Positions 1-10,098 of a DNA stretch of 64,000 nt are shown here, one piece after another. The notes under the pieces are model-generated. The model worked only from the letters and a program-made list of their open reading frames with translations, made no database searches and was not told the DNA's origin. Numbering within the stretch: position 1 is the first letter of the stretch; every line of letters begins with the position of its first letter. This stretch comes from Pelobacter sp. GTDB lineage: Bacteria > Desulfobacterota > Desulfuromonadia > Geobacterales > Pseudopelobacteraceae. Location: positions 124,001 through 188,000 of the forward strand of contig JAVBXN010000060.1 of NCBI GenBank assembly GCA_030824515.1, read 5' to 3'. Position numbers and translations under genes: made by a program.

Positions 1-1
1 T

Positions 2-1027
2 GTTCTTTACCGTTCCGAATCCCGTGACGGGAGCTATGCCCGGATAGCAAAACTGGATCTGCCTGCCACGATCTCCTACACCGACAAAAAGCTGGCTGAC
101 AATACCAGCTATTGGTATCGGCTAAGCGCCTATAAAAAAGGCGGCATCGAAACCGATCCATCTGACCCGGTTTCCGCAAAGACCAGGGATGTGCCGCCGA
201 AACCGGCCGCTTTGACCGCCGAGAGCGGCCAGCCGCGCAAGGTTACCTTGCGCTGGCAGAATGTCGGCGTTGCGGAAGATGAAATCACGCAGGTGCTGAT
301 CTTTCGCTCCTTGACATCGGCGGATATGAAGTTCGAGAAAATCGGCGAAGTTCGGGCGGACATGACCAGCTTTGTCGATGACATCCGGCCGCTGCTCGAC
401 AAGACCAGCTATTCCTACCGGATCAGCTCACAGAATTCGGGCGGCGCGTTGAGCCCGATGACGGATAGTGCCGTGGCAACCACAAAGTCGCCGCCGGAGG
501 CGCCGGCCGGGTTAGCCGTGAAGTCCGGCCTGGTAAAAAAGGCGACTGTCAGCTGGCAGAGGAACCGGGAGAACGACATCAAGGAATACCATGTCGCCCG
601 AAAACAGGCGGGGGATCCGGAATACAGGGAAATCGGTATAACCGCCGATACGGTCTTCGAGGATCTTGAACTGGCGGATGGAGCCGAGGTTTCTTACAAG
701 GTCAGGGCCTTTGACCGGGATGGTCTGGTTAGCGGTTATAGCGATGCGGTCAGCGCCCGGACCAAGCCACTGCCGGCCAGGGTCGCTGGTTTCAGGATTG
801 CCGATCAGGCAAGCCGGTCGCTGGAGTGGCAAGCAAACAGGGAAGTAGATGTGCTTGGTTATGTGATATACAAGAAAGGGTTTCTGGGGGTGGCGCAGAA
901 ACAGACCACTGTTTCCGCAACCAGCTGGAAACCGGCCGAAACCAGGGAAAAAGCCGAATACTATGTTACCGCTCTTGATGCCGCTGGCCTTGAGAGCCCG
1001 CCTTCCGAGTCAGTCAGTTTCGAGTGA
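2..1027 (+). CDS. Fibronectin type III repeat protein, 5' end outside window
   Basis: The frame is open at the window edge, so the N-terminus is missing and about 341 residues remain. They form three full and one partial beta-sandwich repeats of some 85-95 residues. Each ends in the strand typical of fibronectin type III domains (TSYWYRLSA, TSYSYRISS, VSYKVRAFD, AEYYVTALD). No catalytic motif is visible. Proteins of this type are usually exported and act in adhesion or as structural spacers, but export cannot be judged without the start. A small exported protein and alaS follow within 20 bp and 345 bp, so the three may be co-transcribed. The lipoprotein at 22151-22924 carries similar repeats. 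The fold is fairly sure; the role is unknown. Confidence 0.75.
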   Translation, partial: VLYRSESRDGSYARIAKLDLPATISYTDKKLADNTSYWYRLSAYKKGGIETDPSDPVSAKTRDVPPKPAALTAESGQPRKVTLRWQNVGVAEDEITQVLIFRSLTSADMKFEKIGEVRADMTSFVDDIRPLLDKTSYSYRISSQNSGGALSPMTDSAVATTKSPPEAPAGLAVKSGLVKKATVSWQRNRENDIKEYHVARKQAGDPEYREIGITADTVFEDLELADGAEVSYKVRAFDRDGLVSGYSDAVSARTKPLPARVAGFRIADQASRSLEWQANREVDVLGYVIYKKGFLGVAQKQTTVSATSWKPAETREKAEYYVTALDAAGLESPPSESVSFE

Positions 1028-1046
1028 CCTGAAGAAAGGAGCAAGT

Positions 1047-1370
1047 ATGAAAAGTCTTTGTATGGTTGCAGCGATTGCCATTTTTACGGCTACCAACGTG
1101 CAGGCCGGCGATGCCGGAAAACAGCCGCAGGAGATCGGCCGATACCAGCTGTTTCAGGGCACTTTTACCACACTTGACCTGAAGTACAGCCAGGCCTCTT
1201 CGACACATAATGCGGTTTTTCTGCTGGATACCGTAACCGGGCAGGTCAAGAGGTATTCCAACAGAATCGATGAAGACGGGCGCTATATCGAAACCTGGCT
1301 TCCGACAGACGTTACCCAGCAGATGGGTCCCAAAAAAACATTTCCACCTCAAGCTGAAGGGAAACAATAA
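1047..1370 (+). CDS. Small exported protein of unknown function
   Basis: A 107-residue protein. The start was chosen because GAAAGGAG lies just upstream and because it gives a clean signal peptide: hydrophobic MVAAIAIFTATNV followed by a likely cut after VQA-G (residue 20). The mature part of about 87 residues carries TFTTLDLKYSQ and a VFLLDTVTGQVKRY stretch. The latter resembles short beta-propeller-like or WD-like strands found in small periplasmic proteins of Geobacter relatives, but I do not recognise the family. Its TAA stop is directly followed by the ATG of alaS with no gap, so the two are translated from one message. No cysteines remain in the mature part, so it is not a lipoprotein. 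Confidence 0.7.
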   Translation: MKSLCMVAAIAIFTATNVQAGDAGKQPQEIGRYQLFQGTFTTLDLKYSQASSTHNAVFLLDTVTGQVKRYSNRIDEDGRYIETWLPTDVTQQMGPKKTFPPQAEGKQ

Positions 1371-4007
1371 ATGACAGGTAAAGAAATCAGAAAACAATTT
1401 TTGCAGTATTTTGCCGACCGTGGACATACGGTTGTTGCCAGTTCGGGCATCCTTCCCAAGAATGATCCGACCCTGATGTTTGCCAATGCGGGTATGAACC
1501 AGTTCAAAGACTGTTTCCTGGGTCTTGAGGACCGTGGTTATAACCGGGCCTGCAGTTCGCAGAAGTGCGTGCGGGCCGGCGGAAAACACAACGACCTCGA
1601 AAATGTCGGTCGCACTGCGCGTCACCATACCTTTTTCGAGATGCTGGGAAACTTCTCCTTTGGCGATTATTTCAAGAAAGAGGCGATCGCATTTGCCTGG
1701 GAGTTTTTGACCGGGGAGTTGCAGCTGGACAAGAGCCGACTGTATGTGACGGTTTATAACGATGACGACGAAGCCGCCGACATCTGGCACCTTCAGGAAG
1801 GGGTGCCGCGCGAGCGGATCTTCCGTTTCGGAGAAAAGGACAACTTCTGGTCCATGGGTGACACCGGTCCCTGCGGTCCCTGTACCGAGATCTTCTGGGA
1901 CAATGGCCCGGAAGTGGGTTGCGGTTCGCCGGAGTGCGCCGTGGGCTGCGATTGCGATCGCTACATGGAAATCTGGAATAACGTCTTCATGCAGTTCAAC
2001 CGTTCGGCGGACGGCAGCATGACGCCGCTGCCGAAGCCGTCCGTGGACACCGGTATGGGGCTGGAGCGCATCACCACCGTGATGCAGGGCGTGCATTCCA
2101 ACTACGACACGGATCTGCTGCAGGGCATCATCCGTCACATAGAACGCCACAGCGGCAAAAAGTACGGCGCCAATGAGAAGGACAGCGTGTCAATGCGTGT
2201 GATTGCCGACCACTGCCGCGCCGTCACTTTCCTGATTTGCGATGGCGCCCTGCCGAGCAACGAGGGACGCGGTTACGTGCTGCGCCGGATCATGCGCCGA
2301 GCCGCACGCCATGCCAAGATGCTGGGTGTGAGCGAACCGCTGCTCTGCCGGATGGTCGAAGCGGTGCGTGAGATGATGGGGGATGCCTACCCGGAACTGG
2401 CCGAACGCGAGGCCTATATCAAAAAGGTGACCCTGGCGGAAGAGGAGCGTTTCAACGAAACCCTGGATCGCGGCCTGGGCATTCTCAACGACGAAGTGGC
2501 TTCACTGCGGTCAGCCGGAAAAAGCGTGATTCCCGGAGAGGTGCTCTTCAAGCTTTATGACACTTACGGTTTCCCGATCGATTTGACTGGAGATATCGTT
2601 GATTCGGAAGGATTCACGATTGACGAGGCCGGCTTTGAGTCATGCATGGAAAAACAGCGCGAGCAGGGTCGGGAAAACTGGAAGGGGTCCGGAGCGGCCG
2701 GTATCGCCGATATCTACAAGGCTATCCACAATCGTGGAGTACACTCCCAGTTTATCGGTTACGATGCCCTCACCGCCTATTCTCCGATCAGGGCTCTCGT
2801 GCGGGACGGTGTTGAAGCAACCTCCGCCGCTGCCGGCGATCGTGTGGATGTGATCGTCGAGTCATCCCCCTTTTACGGAGAGTCTGGTGGACAGGCCGGC
2901 GACATCGGAGTAATCTCGTCCGGCAGCGCCCATCTGGACGTGCTGGAAACCACACGGCCATTCCCGGATTTTATCGTACATCATTGCCAGGTCAGGGAAG
3001 GGGCGGTACGGGTATCGGATGCGGTCAACCTGACCGTGACAACTTCCGTCAGAAGAGCTACGGCACGCAACCACACCGCGACCCACCTTTTGCAGACCGC
3101 TTTGCGCCAAGTGCTGGGCGATCATGTCAAACAGGCCGGCTCGCTGGTATCGACGGACAGGCTGCGTTTCGACTTCACACATTTTTCCGCCATGACTGCG
3201 GATGAAATTCGCCGGGTTGAAACGCTGGTGAACGGTTTCGTCATGGAGAACGATCCGGTCTCCACCAATCTGATGCAGATCAACGAGGCGATCGAAGCCG
3301 GAGCCACCGCGCTGTTCGATGAGAAGTACGGCGATTCTGTAAGAGTCGTCCGGGTTGGCGACATCAGCATGGAGCTGTGCGGCGGAACCCACGTCAGGGC
3401 GGCCGGTGATATCGGGCTGTTCAAGATCGTTTCGGAAGCCGGGATTGCCGCCGGAGTGCGGCGCATCGAGGCCTTGACCGGTACGGGCGCACTGGGTTTC
3501 GTTCGGCAGATTGAAGACGAACAGCACGCGATAGCCGTACTTCTCAAGGCGGAGGGGGGCAACCCGCTGGACAGGCTTGAGAAGCTGCTGGCGCGTCAGA
3601 AAGATCTGCAACGAGAGATGGAAGCGTTGCAGGGCAAGCTCAATGCCGTTGCTTCCGGCGACCTGTTGTCGCGGGCCGAGCTGGTTAACGGTGTCAAGCT
3701 TCTGGCGACGCAGGTCAAGGTGGAGGATATCAAGGCTTTGCGGGACCTGTCCGACGCCCTGAGAGACCGCATCGGAGAAGGGGTGATCGTGTTGGGGGCG
3801 GATATTGGCGGCAAGGCCAACCTGCTGGTAGCGGTCACCAGGGAGTTGAGCGCAAGAATCAAGGCCGGAGACCTGGTCAGGCAGATGGCGCCAATTGTTG
3901 GCGGAAGCGGCGGCGGCAAGCCGGAGTTGGCCCAGGCTGGAGGCTCGCAGCCTGAAAATATCGGGGACGCCCTGGCAATGGCCGCAAAGATTCTTGCCGG
4001 CGCCTGA
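1371..4007 (+). CDS. alaS: Alanine--tRNA ligase
   Basis: Charges tRNA-Ala with alanine in the cytoplasm. The 878 residues match the usual bacterial length. In order: the class II aminoacylation core (motif-2 region with [15 protein letters not shown] and GDTGPCGPC), a tRNA-recognition helical domain, and the editing domain with zinc-site HTATHLL (HxxxH) and the later CGGTH. A C-terminal coiled-coil and C-Ala domain ends in the glycine-rich [16 protein letters not shown], typical of AlaRS. The ATG directly abuts the preceding stop; GAAGGGAAA serves as ribosome site. No T-box leader is possible here because a gene lies directly upstream. Identification is secure. Confidence 0.98.
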   Translation: MTGKEIRKQFLQYFADRGHTVVASSGILPKNDPTLMFANAGMNQFKDCFLGLEDRGYNRACSSQKCVRAGGKHNDLENVGRTARHHTFFEMLGNFSFGDYFKKEAIAFAWEFLTGELQLDKSRLYVTVYNDDDEAADIWHLQEGVPRERIFRFGEKDNFWSMGDTGPCGPCTEIFWDNGPEVGCGSPECAVGCDCDRYMEIWNNVFMQFNRSADGSMTPLPKPSVDTGMGLERITTVMQGVHSNYDTDLLQGIIRHIERHSGKKYGANEKDSVSMRVIADHCRAVTFLICDGALPSNEGRGYVLRRIMRRAARHAKMLGVSEPLLCRMVEAVREMMGDAYPELAEREAYIKKVTLAEEERFNETLDRGLGILNDEVASLRSAGKSVIPGEVLFKLYDTYGFPIDLTGDIVDSEGFTIDEAGFESCMEKQREQGRENWKGSGAAGIADIYKAIHNRGVHSQFIGYDALTAYSPIRALVRDGVEATSAAAGDRVDVIVESSPFYGESGGQAGDIGVISSGSAHLDVLETTRPFPDFIVHHCQVREGAVRVSDAVNLTVTTSVRRATARNHTATHLLQTALRQVLGDHVKQAGSLVSTDRLRFDFTHFSAMTADEIRRVETLVNGFVMENDPVSTNLMQINEAIEAGATALFDEKYGDSVRVVRVGDISMELCGGTHVRAAGDIGLFKIVSEAGIAAGVRRIEALTGTGALGFVRQIEDEQHAIAVLLKAEGGNPLDRLEKLLARQKDLQREMEALQGKLNAVASGDLLSRAELVNGVKLLATQVKVEDIKALRDLSDALRDRIGEGVIVLGADIGGKANLLVAVTRELSARIKAGDLVRQMAPIVGGSGGGKPELAQAGGSQPENIGDALAMAAKILAGA

Positions 4008-4025
4008 CATGGGCAGGGAAATAAT

Positions 4026-5147
4026 ATGAATACACCAGTTGAAAATGGATCAGAAGCTCCCATAAATACCGAAAAGACAACCATTCTGGTCGTTGACGAC
4101 GATCCCAATATCCGTGATCTGTGCGGACGGGCTCTCAGGGAATACCGGGTGCTTCAGGCCGGCACGATACAGGAAGCCATCAGTGTCTACAGGAAGGAAG
4201 CAGTAGACCTGATTCTCACGGATGTGATGATGCCGGGCGGTTCCGGAATCGAGCTGTTGAAGCAGGTCAAGCAGTTGGACCCGACCGCGGCCGTTATCAT
4301 AATGACCGGTTTTGCCGATAAAGACGTTATTCTAAACGCGCTAAAGGAAGACGCGGATGACTTTATCAATAAGCCGCTCAATCTTCTTCAGTTGAAGACC
4401 TATGTTGAAAAGGCGCTGGCAAAAAAAGCGCTCAAGGAAGAATTGACAAATATCAAATGCGCTGACCAGCTGAAGAGCACTTTTCTCTCTTTGATCTCAC
4501 ATAAATTGCGCACTCCGATAACCGGAATCTCACTTTTCCTGCAGAATATTCAGCGTGGAGTCTATGATTCCGATAAAGAGATGTTTCGTCAGAACGCTTC
4601 ATTGGTCTATGAGGAGTCCGCCTACCTCAGTCGCCTGGTTGCCGACCTGTTGACTTTCAGCCGGATCATGATTGACGGGGAAGAAAACCAGCGTGAAGAA
4701 TGCGACCTGAATGCGATTGCCTCCGACCTGTTGAGTAAGGCAAGAGAAGCCCACGGCAAATTGTCTATCGAGATTGATCTGAATCTGGGGCAGTTGCCGC
4801 TGATGAATCTTTACAAACACAAAATCAGCTTCGCCCTGTACCAGGTCATAGATAATGCCTTCAAGTTTTCGGGGGATATCGGGCATGTGGGGTTGACTAC
4901 CGTTGCATCCGGGAATGAAGTCTGCATAGTGATCTCTGATTCGGGTGTCGGCATTTCCAGATCAGATTTTCCCAAGGTGTTTGAAAAGTTCTACCAGGTT
5001 GATCCGGACTATACCGGCCAGGTGCGCGGGTTCGGCCTGGGGCTTTTCTATGCCCGGGATTTCATCCGCCAGCATGGCGGCAGCATCAGTCTGGATAGCG
5101 AACCGGGCTTGGGTACCACTGTCACCATCTGTCTGCCGCTGCAATAA
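4026..5147 (+). CDS. Receiver-histidine kinase hybrid (REC-HisKA-HATPase)
   Basis: A 373-residue soluble signalling protein with the receiver first. Residues about 15-135 are a REC domain with DDDPN acid pocket, phospho-acceptor Asp about 66 (LTDVMMP) and Lys in INKPL. A HisKA domain follows with His about 159 in SHKLRTPITG. The rest is a HATPase_c with DNAFKFS, DSGVGIS and GFGLGLF boxes. There are no membrane segments or PAS domains, so it probably receives phosphate or signals from another kinase. Such REC-HK proteins often act as intermediate hubs. It sits 18 bp after alaS, with a terminator-like hairpin behind it. Partner and output cannot be read from the sequence. Confidence 0.9.
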   Translation: MNTPVENGSEAPINTEKTTILVVDDDPNIRDLCGRALREYRVLQAGTIQEAISVYRKEAVDLILTDVMMPGGSGIELLKQVKQLDPTAAVIIMTGFADKDVILNALKEDADDFINKPLNLLQLKTYVEKALAKKALKEELTNIKCADQLKSTFLSLISHKLRTPITGISLFLQNIQRGVYDSDKEMFRQNASLVYEESAYLSRLVADLLTFSRIMIDGEENQREECDLNAIASDLLSKAREAHGKLSIEIDLNLGQLPLMNLYKHKISFALYQVIDNAFKFSGDIGHVGLTTVASGNEVCIVISDSGVGISRSDFPKVFEKFYQVDPDYTGQVRGFGLGLFYARDFIRQHGGSISLDSEPGLGTTVTICLPLQ

Positions 5148-5177
5148 TCTTTTGAGATTTTGCCGGACTTCCTGTAG

Positions 5178-5210
5178 ACTGCCGACTTTAACGTTGGCAG
5201 TTTCTATTTT
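5178..5210 (+). terminator. Rho-independent terminator after the hybrid kinase
   Basis: ACTGCC and GGCAGT form a 6-bp stem, extended by inner AC/GT pairs, followed by TTCTATTTT. It sits between the kinase stop and the argB start and would separate the two transcripts. Confidence 0.55.
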
Positions 5211-5227
5211 AGAGTGGGAATCGGGAT

Positions 5228-6106
5228 ATGAAACATTTAATCGAAAAAGCCAATACCTTGATGGAGGCTTTGCCCTACATCAGGCGATTCGCCGGAAAAA
5301 CCTTCGTGATAAAGTACGGTGGACATGCGATGTCGGATGACAAGTTGAAAGAGTCGTTCGCGTTGGATGTGATACTTCTTAAATCGTTGGGAATCAATGC
5401 CGTCATCGTGCATGGCGGCGGTCCGCAGATAAACGAGACCCTGAAGCGCTACGGGATCGTGTCTGAATTCGTCAGGGGCATGCGGGTGACCGACGCCGAA
5501 ACCATGGGTGTGGTTGAAATGGTGCTGGTCGGACAGGTCAACAAGGAGGTCGTCGGCTATCTTAATCAGCATGGCGGCAAGGCGGTCGGACTTTCCGGCA
5601 AGGATGGCACGCTGCTGCTCTCCAAAAAACTACTGCAGGAAGCCAAGGCTGACGACGGCACGCTTGAGTTGCTGGATATCGGCTATGTCGGCGACGTGGT
5701 CAAGGTCAACACCGATTTGATCAAGACACTCGAGGGGGGCCACTATATACCTGTCATTGCACCGGTCGGGGTCGGAGTGGAAGGCGAGAGTTACAATATC
5801 AACGCCGACCTGGTGGCCGGGCGGGTAGCCGCGGCCCTGAATGCCGAGAAACTCATTCTGTTGACCGATATCAACGGGGTCAAGGATAAGAACGGCACCC
5901 TGCTGCAAAGCATTTCGGTCAGTGACCTGCACCGCCTGATCGAGGAGGATGCCATCACCGGCGGCATGATCCCCAAGGTGGTCTGCTGCGCGGACGCCCT
6001 CAGGGATGGTGTCAAGAAAGCCCATATCATCGATGGCCGGATGGAACATGCGGTGCTGCTGGAGATTTTTACCGATGTAGGCATCGGTACGGAGATTGTG
6101 AAATGA
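5228..6106 (+). CDS. argB: Acetylglutamate kinase
   Basis: Second step of arginine synthesis: ATP-dependent phosphorylation of N-acetylglutamate. The 292 residues match the cyclic-pathway type found in bacteria with arginine feedback. Visible are the N-terminal KYGGHAM nucleotide loop, [18 protein letters not shown], the [12 protein letters not shown] substrate loop and LLTDINGV. The N-terminal helix before the kinase core (residues 1-18) is the segment that forms the hexamer and arginine site in sensitive enzymes, so feedback inhibition is likely but inferred. It is first in the arg run and overlaps argD by 4 bp (ATGA). Confidence 0.97.
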   Translation: MKHLIEKANTLMEALPYIRRFAGKTFVIKYGGHAMSDDKLKESFALDVILLKSLGINAVIVHGGGPQINETLKRYGIVSEFVRGMRVTDAETMGVVEMVLVGQVNKEVVGYLNQHGGKAVGLSGKDGTLLLSKKLLQEAKADDGTLELLDIGYVGDVVKVNTDLIKTLEGGHYIPVIAPVGVGVEGESYNINADLVAGRVAAALNAEKLILLTDINGVKDKNGTLLQSISVSDLHRLIEEDAITGGMIPKVVCCADALRDGVKKAHIIDGRMEHAVLLEIFTDVGIGTEIVK

Positions 6107-7299
6107 CATCAGATCAATGGATAGAGAAGTCCGACAAATATATAATGAAAACCTACGGCCGTTACCCGATCGTACCGGTGCGGGGTGAGGGCTGCCGCCT
6201 GTGGGACGCCGATGGCAGGGAGTACCTGGATTTTCTGGGTGGAGTGGCGGTCAACAACCTGGGGCACTGTCATCCCAGGGTAGTCAAGGCGCTACAGGAA
6301 CAGGCCGCCCAGCTGATCCACTGTTCCAATTACTACCAGATTCCGCAGCAGATCGAACTGGCCGAGCTGCTCTGCAGCCATTCCTTCGCCGACAAGGCTT
6401 TCTTCTGCAACAGCGGGGCCGAGGCCAATGAAGCGGCCATCAAGCTGGCCCGTAAATACAGCCGCGACACCCATGGCCCGGAACGCTACGAGATCATCAC
6501 CGCGGCCGACTCCTTCCACGGACGGACCATGGCCACGGTCTCGGCCACCGGCCAGGAAAAGGTGCAGCGCTTCTTCGATCCGCTGCTGCATGGCTTTACC
6601 CACGTTCCCTTCAACGACGCGGCCGCACTGGAAGCCGCGGTCACATCCAATACCTGTGCCGTAATGCTGGAGCCGATCCAGGGCGAGGGGGGCGTAAACA
6701 TCCCTTCGGCCGGCTATTTTCAGGAAGTTCGCCGCATCTGTGATCAACACGGCCTGCTGTTGATCTTCGACGAGGTACAGGTCGGCATGGGGCGTACCGG
6801 CAAGATGTTTGCCTATGAACATTTCGATGTGGTCCCGGATATCATGACGCTTGCCAAGGCCTTGGCCGGCGGGGCCCCGATCGGCTGCATGCTGGCCAAG
6901 GACCGCTTTGCGGCCGCCTTCGTGCCCGGCACCCACGGTTCAACTTTCGGCGGCAATCCGCTGGTCTGCGCGGCCGCGATCGCCACGGTGCGGACCATTC
7001 TGGAGGAAGGCATCCTGAACCGGACCGAGGAGATCGGCGAGTATCTGGTGGGAGAACTGGAAACTCTCGGCAAGAAATATCCGTTCGTAAAGGATGTACG
7101 CGGGATCGGACTGATGATCGGCATGGGATTGTCGATCCCGGGGGCGGAGATCGTCAAGAAGGGACATGCCCGGGGAGTGCTGCTGAACGTGACCCATGAT
7201 ACGGTGCTTCGTTTCGTCCCGCCGCTGGTCGTGACCAAGCAGGAGATCAACACCATGATCGGAATCCTGGACGGCATCTTTGCCGAGGTTGAAGTATAG
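6103..7299 (+). CDS. argD: Acetylornithine aminotransferase
   Basis: PLP-dependent class III aminotransferase that converts N-acetylglutamate semialdehyde to N-acetylornithine; the enzyme may also serve in lysine synthesis. 398 residues. Seen: the [12 protein letters not shown] start region, [38 protein letters not shown], and the PLP lysine in TLAKALAGG, followed by [10 protein letters not shown]. Translation is probably coupled to argB through the ATGA overlap. The 46-bp gap to argF carries AGGAG. Confidence 0.96.
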   Translation: MTSDQWIEKSDKYIMKTYGRYPIVPVRGEGCRLWDADGREYLDFLGGVAVNNLGHCHPRVVKALQEQAAQLIHCSNYYQIPQQIELAELLCSHSFADKAFFCNSGAEANEAAIKLARKYSRDTHGPERYEIITAADSFHGRTMATVSATGQEKVQRFFDPLLHGFTHVPFNDAAALEAAVTSNTCAVMLEPIQGEGGVNIPSAGYFQEVRRICDQHGLLLIFDEVQVGMGRTGKMFAYEHFDVVPDIMTLAKALAGGAPIGCMLAKDRFAAAFVPGTHGSTFGGNPLVCAAAIATVRTILEEGILNRTEEIGEYLVGELETLGKKYPFVKDVRGIGLMIGMGLSIPGAEIVKKGHARGVLLNVTHDTVLRFVPPLVVTKQEINTMIGILDGIFAEVEV

Positions 7300-7345
7300 C
7301 ACGTTATTAGTGGTTACCACGCATACAGGGTTAGGAGATATATAG

Positions 7346-8257
7346 ATGGCGCGACATTTTCTGGCGTTGCACGACTTCAACGAAATTGAGCTTTACGGGA
7401 TGCTGACACTGGCTCGTGAATTGAAAGAGAAACAGAAGCAGGGCATTCCCCATAAACTGCTGGACGGCAAGACCGTGGCGCTGATCTTCGAAAAAGCTTC
7501 CACCCGGACCAGGGTTTCCTTCGAGGTGGGTGTCTTTCAGCTGGGCGGGCATGGACTGTTCATCTCCTCCGCCAACTCCCAGATGGGGCGCGGCGAGCCG
7601 ATCAAGGATACGGCGCGGGTCATGGCTCGCTATTGCGACGGCGTGATGATCCGCACCTTCGGCCAGGAAATCGTCGATGAATTTGCGCGCTACTCGGATG
7701 TACCGGTCATCAACGGCCTGACCGACCTGTTTCACCCCTGCCAGATCATGGCCGACCTGATGACGGTTATCGAGCAGAAGCGCACCTATGAAGGACTGGT
7801 ATTCGCCTGGATCGGCGATGGCAACAACATGGCCAACACCTGGATCGAGGCCGCTGCGATTTTCGGCTTCGAGCTGCGACTGGCCTGCCCGAAAGGGTAC
7901 GAGCCGGATGCCGCGGTCTTGGCTTGGGCAATGGCCAAGGCTCCCGGCAAGATCACGCTTACGACCGATCCGAAAGTTGCGGTCGCCGGCGCCGACGTGA
8001 TCAATACCGATGTCTGGGCCAGCATGGGTCAGGAGGCTGAACAGAAGATTCGCGAGCAGGCCTTTGCCGGCTACTGCCTGGATGACGCGCTGGTGGCCCT
8101 GGCAAAACCCGATTGCATCGTGTTGCACTGCCTGCCCGCCCATCGCGGCGAGGAGATATCCGATTCGGTAATCGAGGGAAAACATTCGGTGGTCTGGGAT
8201 GAGGCCGAGAACCGTCTGCATGTACAGAAAGCGATCATGGCTACATTGATCAAGTAA
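7346..8257 (+). CDS. argF: Ornithine carbamoyltransferase
   Basis: Makes citrulline from ornithine and carbamoyl phosphate. At 303 residues it has the usual length. The carbamoyl phosphate loop STRTRVSFE, HPCQ and the ornithine-site HCLPAHRGEEI are all intact. It follows argD by 46 bp and precedes argG by 30 bp in an evident arginine operon. MRYCDGV and the SSANSQMGRGE loop support OTCase rather than aspartate transcarbamylase. Confidence 0.97.
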   Translation: MARHFLALHDFNEIELYGMLTLARELKEKQKQGIPHKLLDGKTVALIFEKASTRTRVSFEVGVFQLGGHGLFISSANSQMGRGEPIKDTARVMARYCDGVMIRTFGQEIVDEFARYSDVPVINGLTDLFHPCQIMADLMTVIEQKRTYEGLVFAWIGDGNNMANTWIEAAAIFGFELRLACPKGYEPDAAVLAWAMAKAPGKITLTTDPKVAVAGADVINTDVWASMGQEAEQKIREQAFAGYCLDDALVALAKPDCIVLHCLPAHRGEEISDSVIEGKHSVVWDEAENRLHVQKAIMATLIK

Positions 8258-8287
8258 GATTCAATATTCTTTTTAAGAGGAGGTTTT

Positions 8288-9517
8288 ATGGCAATGACAG
8301 GGAAGCGTGAAATCAAGAAGATAGTTCTGGCCTATTCGGGTGGTCTGGATACCTCAATTATCCTCAAATGGCTGAAGAACGAGTACGACTGCAAGGTCGT
8401 GGCCTTTTCGGCCGACCTTGGCCAGGGCGACGAGCTCGATTCGATCCGCGAGAAGGCTCTGGCCACCGGCGCCGATAAAGTCTATATCGACGATCTGAAA
8501 GAAGAGTTCGTGCGCGATTTCGTATATCCGATGTTTCGCGCCAACGCCATTTACGAAGGTCACTACCTGCTGGGCACCTCGATCGCCCGTCCGCTGATCG
8601 CCAAGCGTCAGATGGAAATCGCCGCCAAGGAAAAATGCGATGCGGTATCCCATGGCGCCACCGGCAAGGGTAATGACCAGGTTCGCTTCGAGCTGGCCTA
8701 TTATCATTTCAATCCCGCCATCAAGGTTGTTGCCCCATGGCGCGAATGGGACCTGAACAGCCGCCAGGCCCTGATCGATTACGCCAAGAAGAACGATATC
8801 CCGATTCCGACCATCAAGAAGCGTCCCTGGTCGTCCGACCGCAACCTGCTGCACATCTCCTTCGAGGGTGGCATCCTGGAGGATACCTGGGCCGAGGCGC
8901 CGGAAGAGATGTACGTGCTGACCAAGCCACCTGAAAAAGCACCCAACAAGCCGCAGTATGTGGAGATCGAGTTCAAGAACGGCAATGCCGTGGCCGTGGA
9001 CGGTGAGCAGATGACTCCGGCCCAGCTTCTGGCGCACCTGAACTTCATCGGCGGACAGCACGGCGTAGGCCGGGTTGACCTGCTGGAAAACCGTTCGGTC
9101 GGCATGAAGTCGCGTGGCGTCTACGAGACACCCGGCGGAACGATCCTGCGCGAAGCCCATTCGGCTGTCGAGCAGATCACGATGGACCGCGAAGTAATGC
9201 GTATCCGCGACAGCCTGATTCCCGAATATGCCAAGCAGATCTATGCCGGCTACTGGTTCTCTCCCGAGCGCCTGATGCTGCAGACGCTGATAGACGATTC
9301 CCAGAAATGCGTCAACGGCGTGGCCCGCGTCAAGCTCTACAAGGGGCACTGCCGCACCGTCGGCCGCAAGTCCGAGTCCGATTCGCTCTTCAACCTGGAC
9401 TTCGCCACCTTTGAGAAGGACCAGGTCTTCAACCAGGCCGATGCCGAAGGCTTCATCAAGATCAACGCGCTGAGGCTGAAGATCAGGTCGCTGATGCAGG
9501 CCAACCGGAAGAAGTAA
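8288..9517 (+). CDS. argG: Argininosuccinate synthase
   Basis: Condenses citrulline and aspartate using ATP. 409 residues, with the PP-loop AYSGGLDTS near the N-terminus, [15 protein letters not shown] in the middle and the typical [10 protein letters not shown]-like [13 protein letters not shown]. An AAGAGGAGG ribosome site is set 8 bp before the ATG at 8288; a second in-frame ATG two codons later would serve equally. It is the last gene of the argBDFG run; argH, which normally follows, is about 9.7 kb away beyond an accessory island. Confidence 0.97.
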   Translation: MAMTGKREIKKIVLAYSGGLDTSIILKWLKNEYDCKVVAFSADLGQGDELDSIREKALATGADKVYIDDLKEEFVRDFVYPMFRANAIYEGHYLLGTSIARPLIAKRQMEIAAKEKCDAVSHGATGKGNDQVRFELAYYHFNPAIKVVAPWREWDLNSRQALIDYAKKNDIPIPTIKKRPWSSDRNLLHISFEGGILEDTWAEAPEEMYVLTKPPEKAPNKPQYVEIEFKNGNAVAVDGEQMTPAQLLAHLNFIGGQHGVGRVDLLENRSVGMKSRGVYETPGGTILREAHSAVEQITMDREVMRIRDSLIPEYAKQIYAGYWFSPERLMLQTLIDDSQKCVNGVARVKLYKGHCRTVGRKSESDSLFNLDFATFEKDQVFNQADAEGFIKINALRLKIRSLMQANRKK

Positions 9518-9541
9518 CAACTTTGTAACATGAGGATGATG

Positions 9542-9584
9542 AAAAAACCGCTGAACCGCAGAAATGCCGGTTTAGCGGTTTTTT
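9542..9584 (+). terminator. Strong terminator after argG
   Basis: AAAAAACCGCTGAACCG pairs with CGGTTTAGCGGTTTTTT (17 bp, one G-T pair) around a 9-base loop. The run of A on one side and T on the other means it can stop transcription from either strand. It ends the arg run. Confidence 0.9.
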
Positions 9585-9610
9585 GTTATGAACCCTAAAA
9601 AAGGCATTTA

Positions 9611-9764
9611 CTCACGCAACGACGCAACGAACGCGACGAAATTCAAATACTTAAGAAGATTTGTAACCTCACCGATCTGGTGAATGATGTTATCGTTTAA
9701 CTGCCTGATTTTACGTTGCGTCGTCGCCTAGAGGCGCCTACTTTTGGTGCGTTCGTCGCGTGAG
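9611..9764. repeat. Imperfect inverted repeat made of degenerate ACGCAACG units
   Basis: The left arm (9611-9639) starts CTCACGCAACGACGCAACG and repeats ACGCAACG/ACGCGACG units. The right arm (9711-9764) reads GTGCGTTCGTCGCGTGAG and TTACGTTGCGTCGTCGCC, the complement of the same units. Between the arms lie about 70 bp without a gene. The arms are tandemly degenerate rather than exact, as in intergenic repeat families seen in several Geobacter-like genomes. It lies at the left border of the accessory island. Confidence 0.65.
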
Positions 9765-9943
9765 ACTGCTTTTTCTGATCGTGAACCGGAAGCGGTTATG
9801 CGGGCGTTACGGGGGTAGGTTTGGTCGTCTCGGCGCGTGTTTTGGTCTGATCCGTTGACAGGCAGGCGTTGCCGGAGTAACGTGGGCGATCATTTTTGTT
9901 ATGGGGTTGGTTATGGAGTGGGATCGTGTTAGATAAATGACAG

Positions 9944-9984
9944 AAGCCGCTTTACCGGTATGGCCCGGTGGAGCGGCTTTTTTA
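9944..9984 (+). terminator. Orphan terminator hairpin
   Basis: AAGCCGCT-TT-ACCGG pairs with CCGGT-GG-AGCGGCTT, followed by TTTTTATTTTT. No intact gene stands directly upstream on this strand, so it is probably left from a lost gene or guards the island edge. The 160 bp before it (9780-9943) hold no gene I can support. Confidence 0.75.
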
Positions 9985-10000
9985 TTTTTGGGAGAATCGT

Positions 10001-10090
10001 ATGTCACGAGGCAAACCTTGGACACATGATGAGTTGATGCTGTTTCCGCCGGATTAAGGGTTTGTGCAGATGCACCGGGAAGAGGTTTTC
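10001..10090 (+). pseudogene. Possible N-terminal remnant of an HNH-type nuclease
   Basis: An ATG opens an 18-codon frame containing SRGKPWTHDELML before a TAA. The same frame past the stop reads GFVQMHREEVF. The RGKPWT-x-x-EL start, followed by a PFGQ-H-like stretch, is how I remember a family of restriction-type HNH endonucleases beginning. If right, only the first 25-30 residues survive, just before the large NTPase gene. The match is short and made from memory. Confidence 0.3.
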
Positions 10091-10098
10091 TGAATTGA

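Noticed and set aside
1028-1370. T-box or other leader for alaS
   Set aside because: The space before alaS is filled by a signal-peptide protein whose stop abuts the alaS ATG.
8354-9520. Long minus-strand open frame opposite argG
   Set aside because: It mirrors a high-G+C conserved gene in the other strand; no ribosome site and no recognisable protein. The same holds for minus frames opposite alaS (1014-2150), ONR (49647-50987), cheA (57531-58742) and the PocR kinase (61641-63380).
9807-10025. 72-codon minus frame over the orphan terminator
   Set aside because: Its codons come from the hairpin and flanking sequence; no family resemblance.
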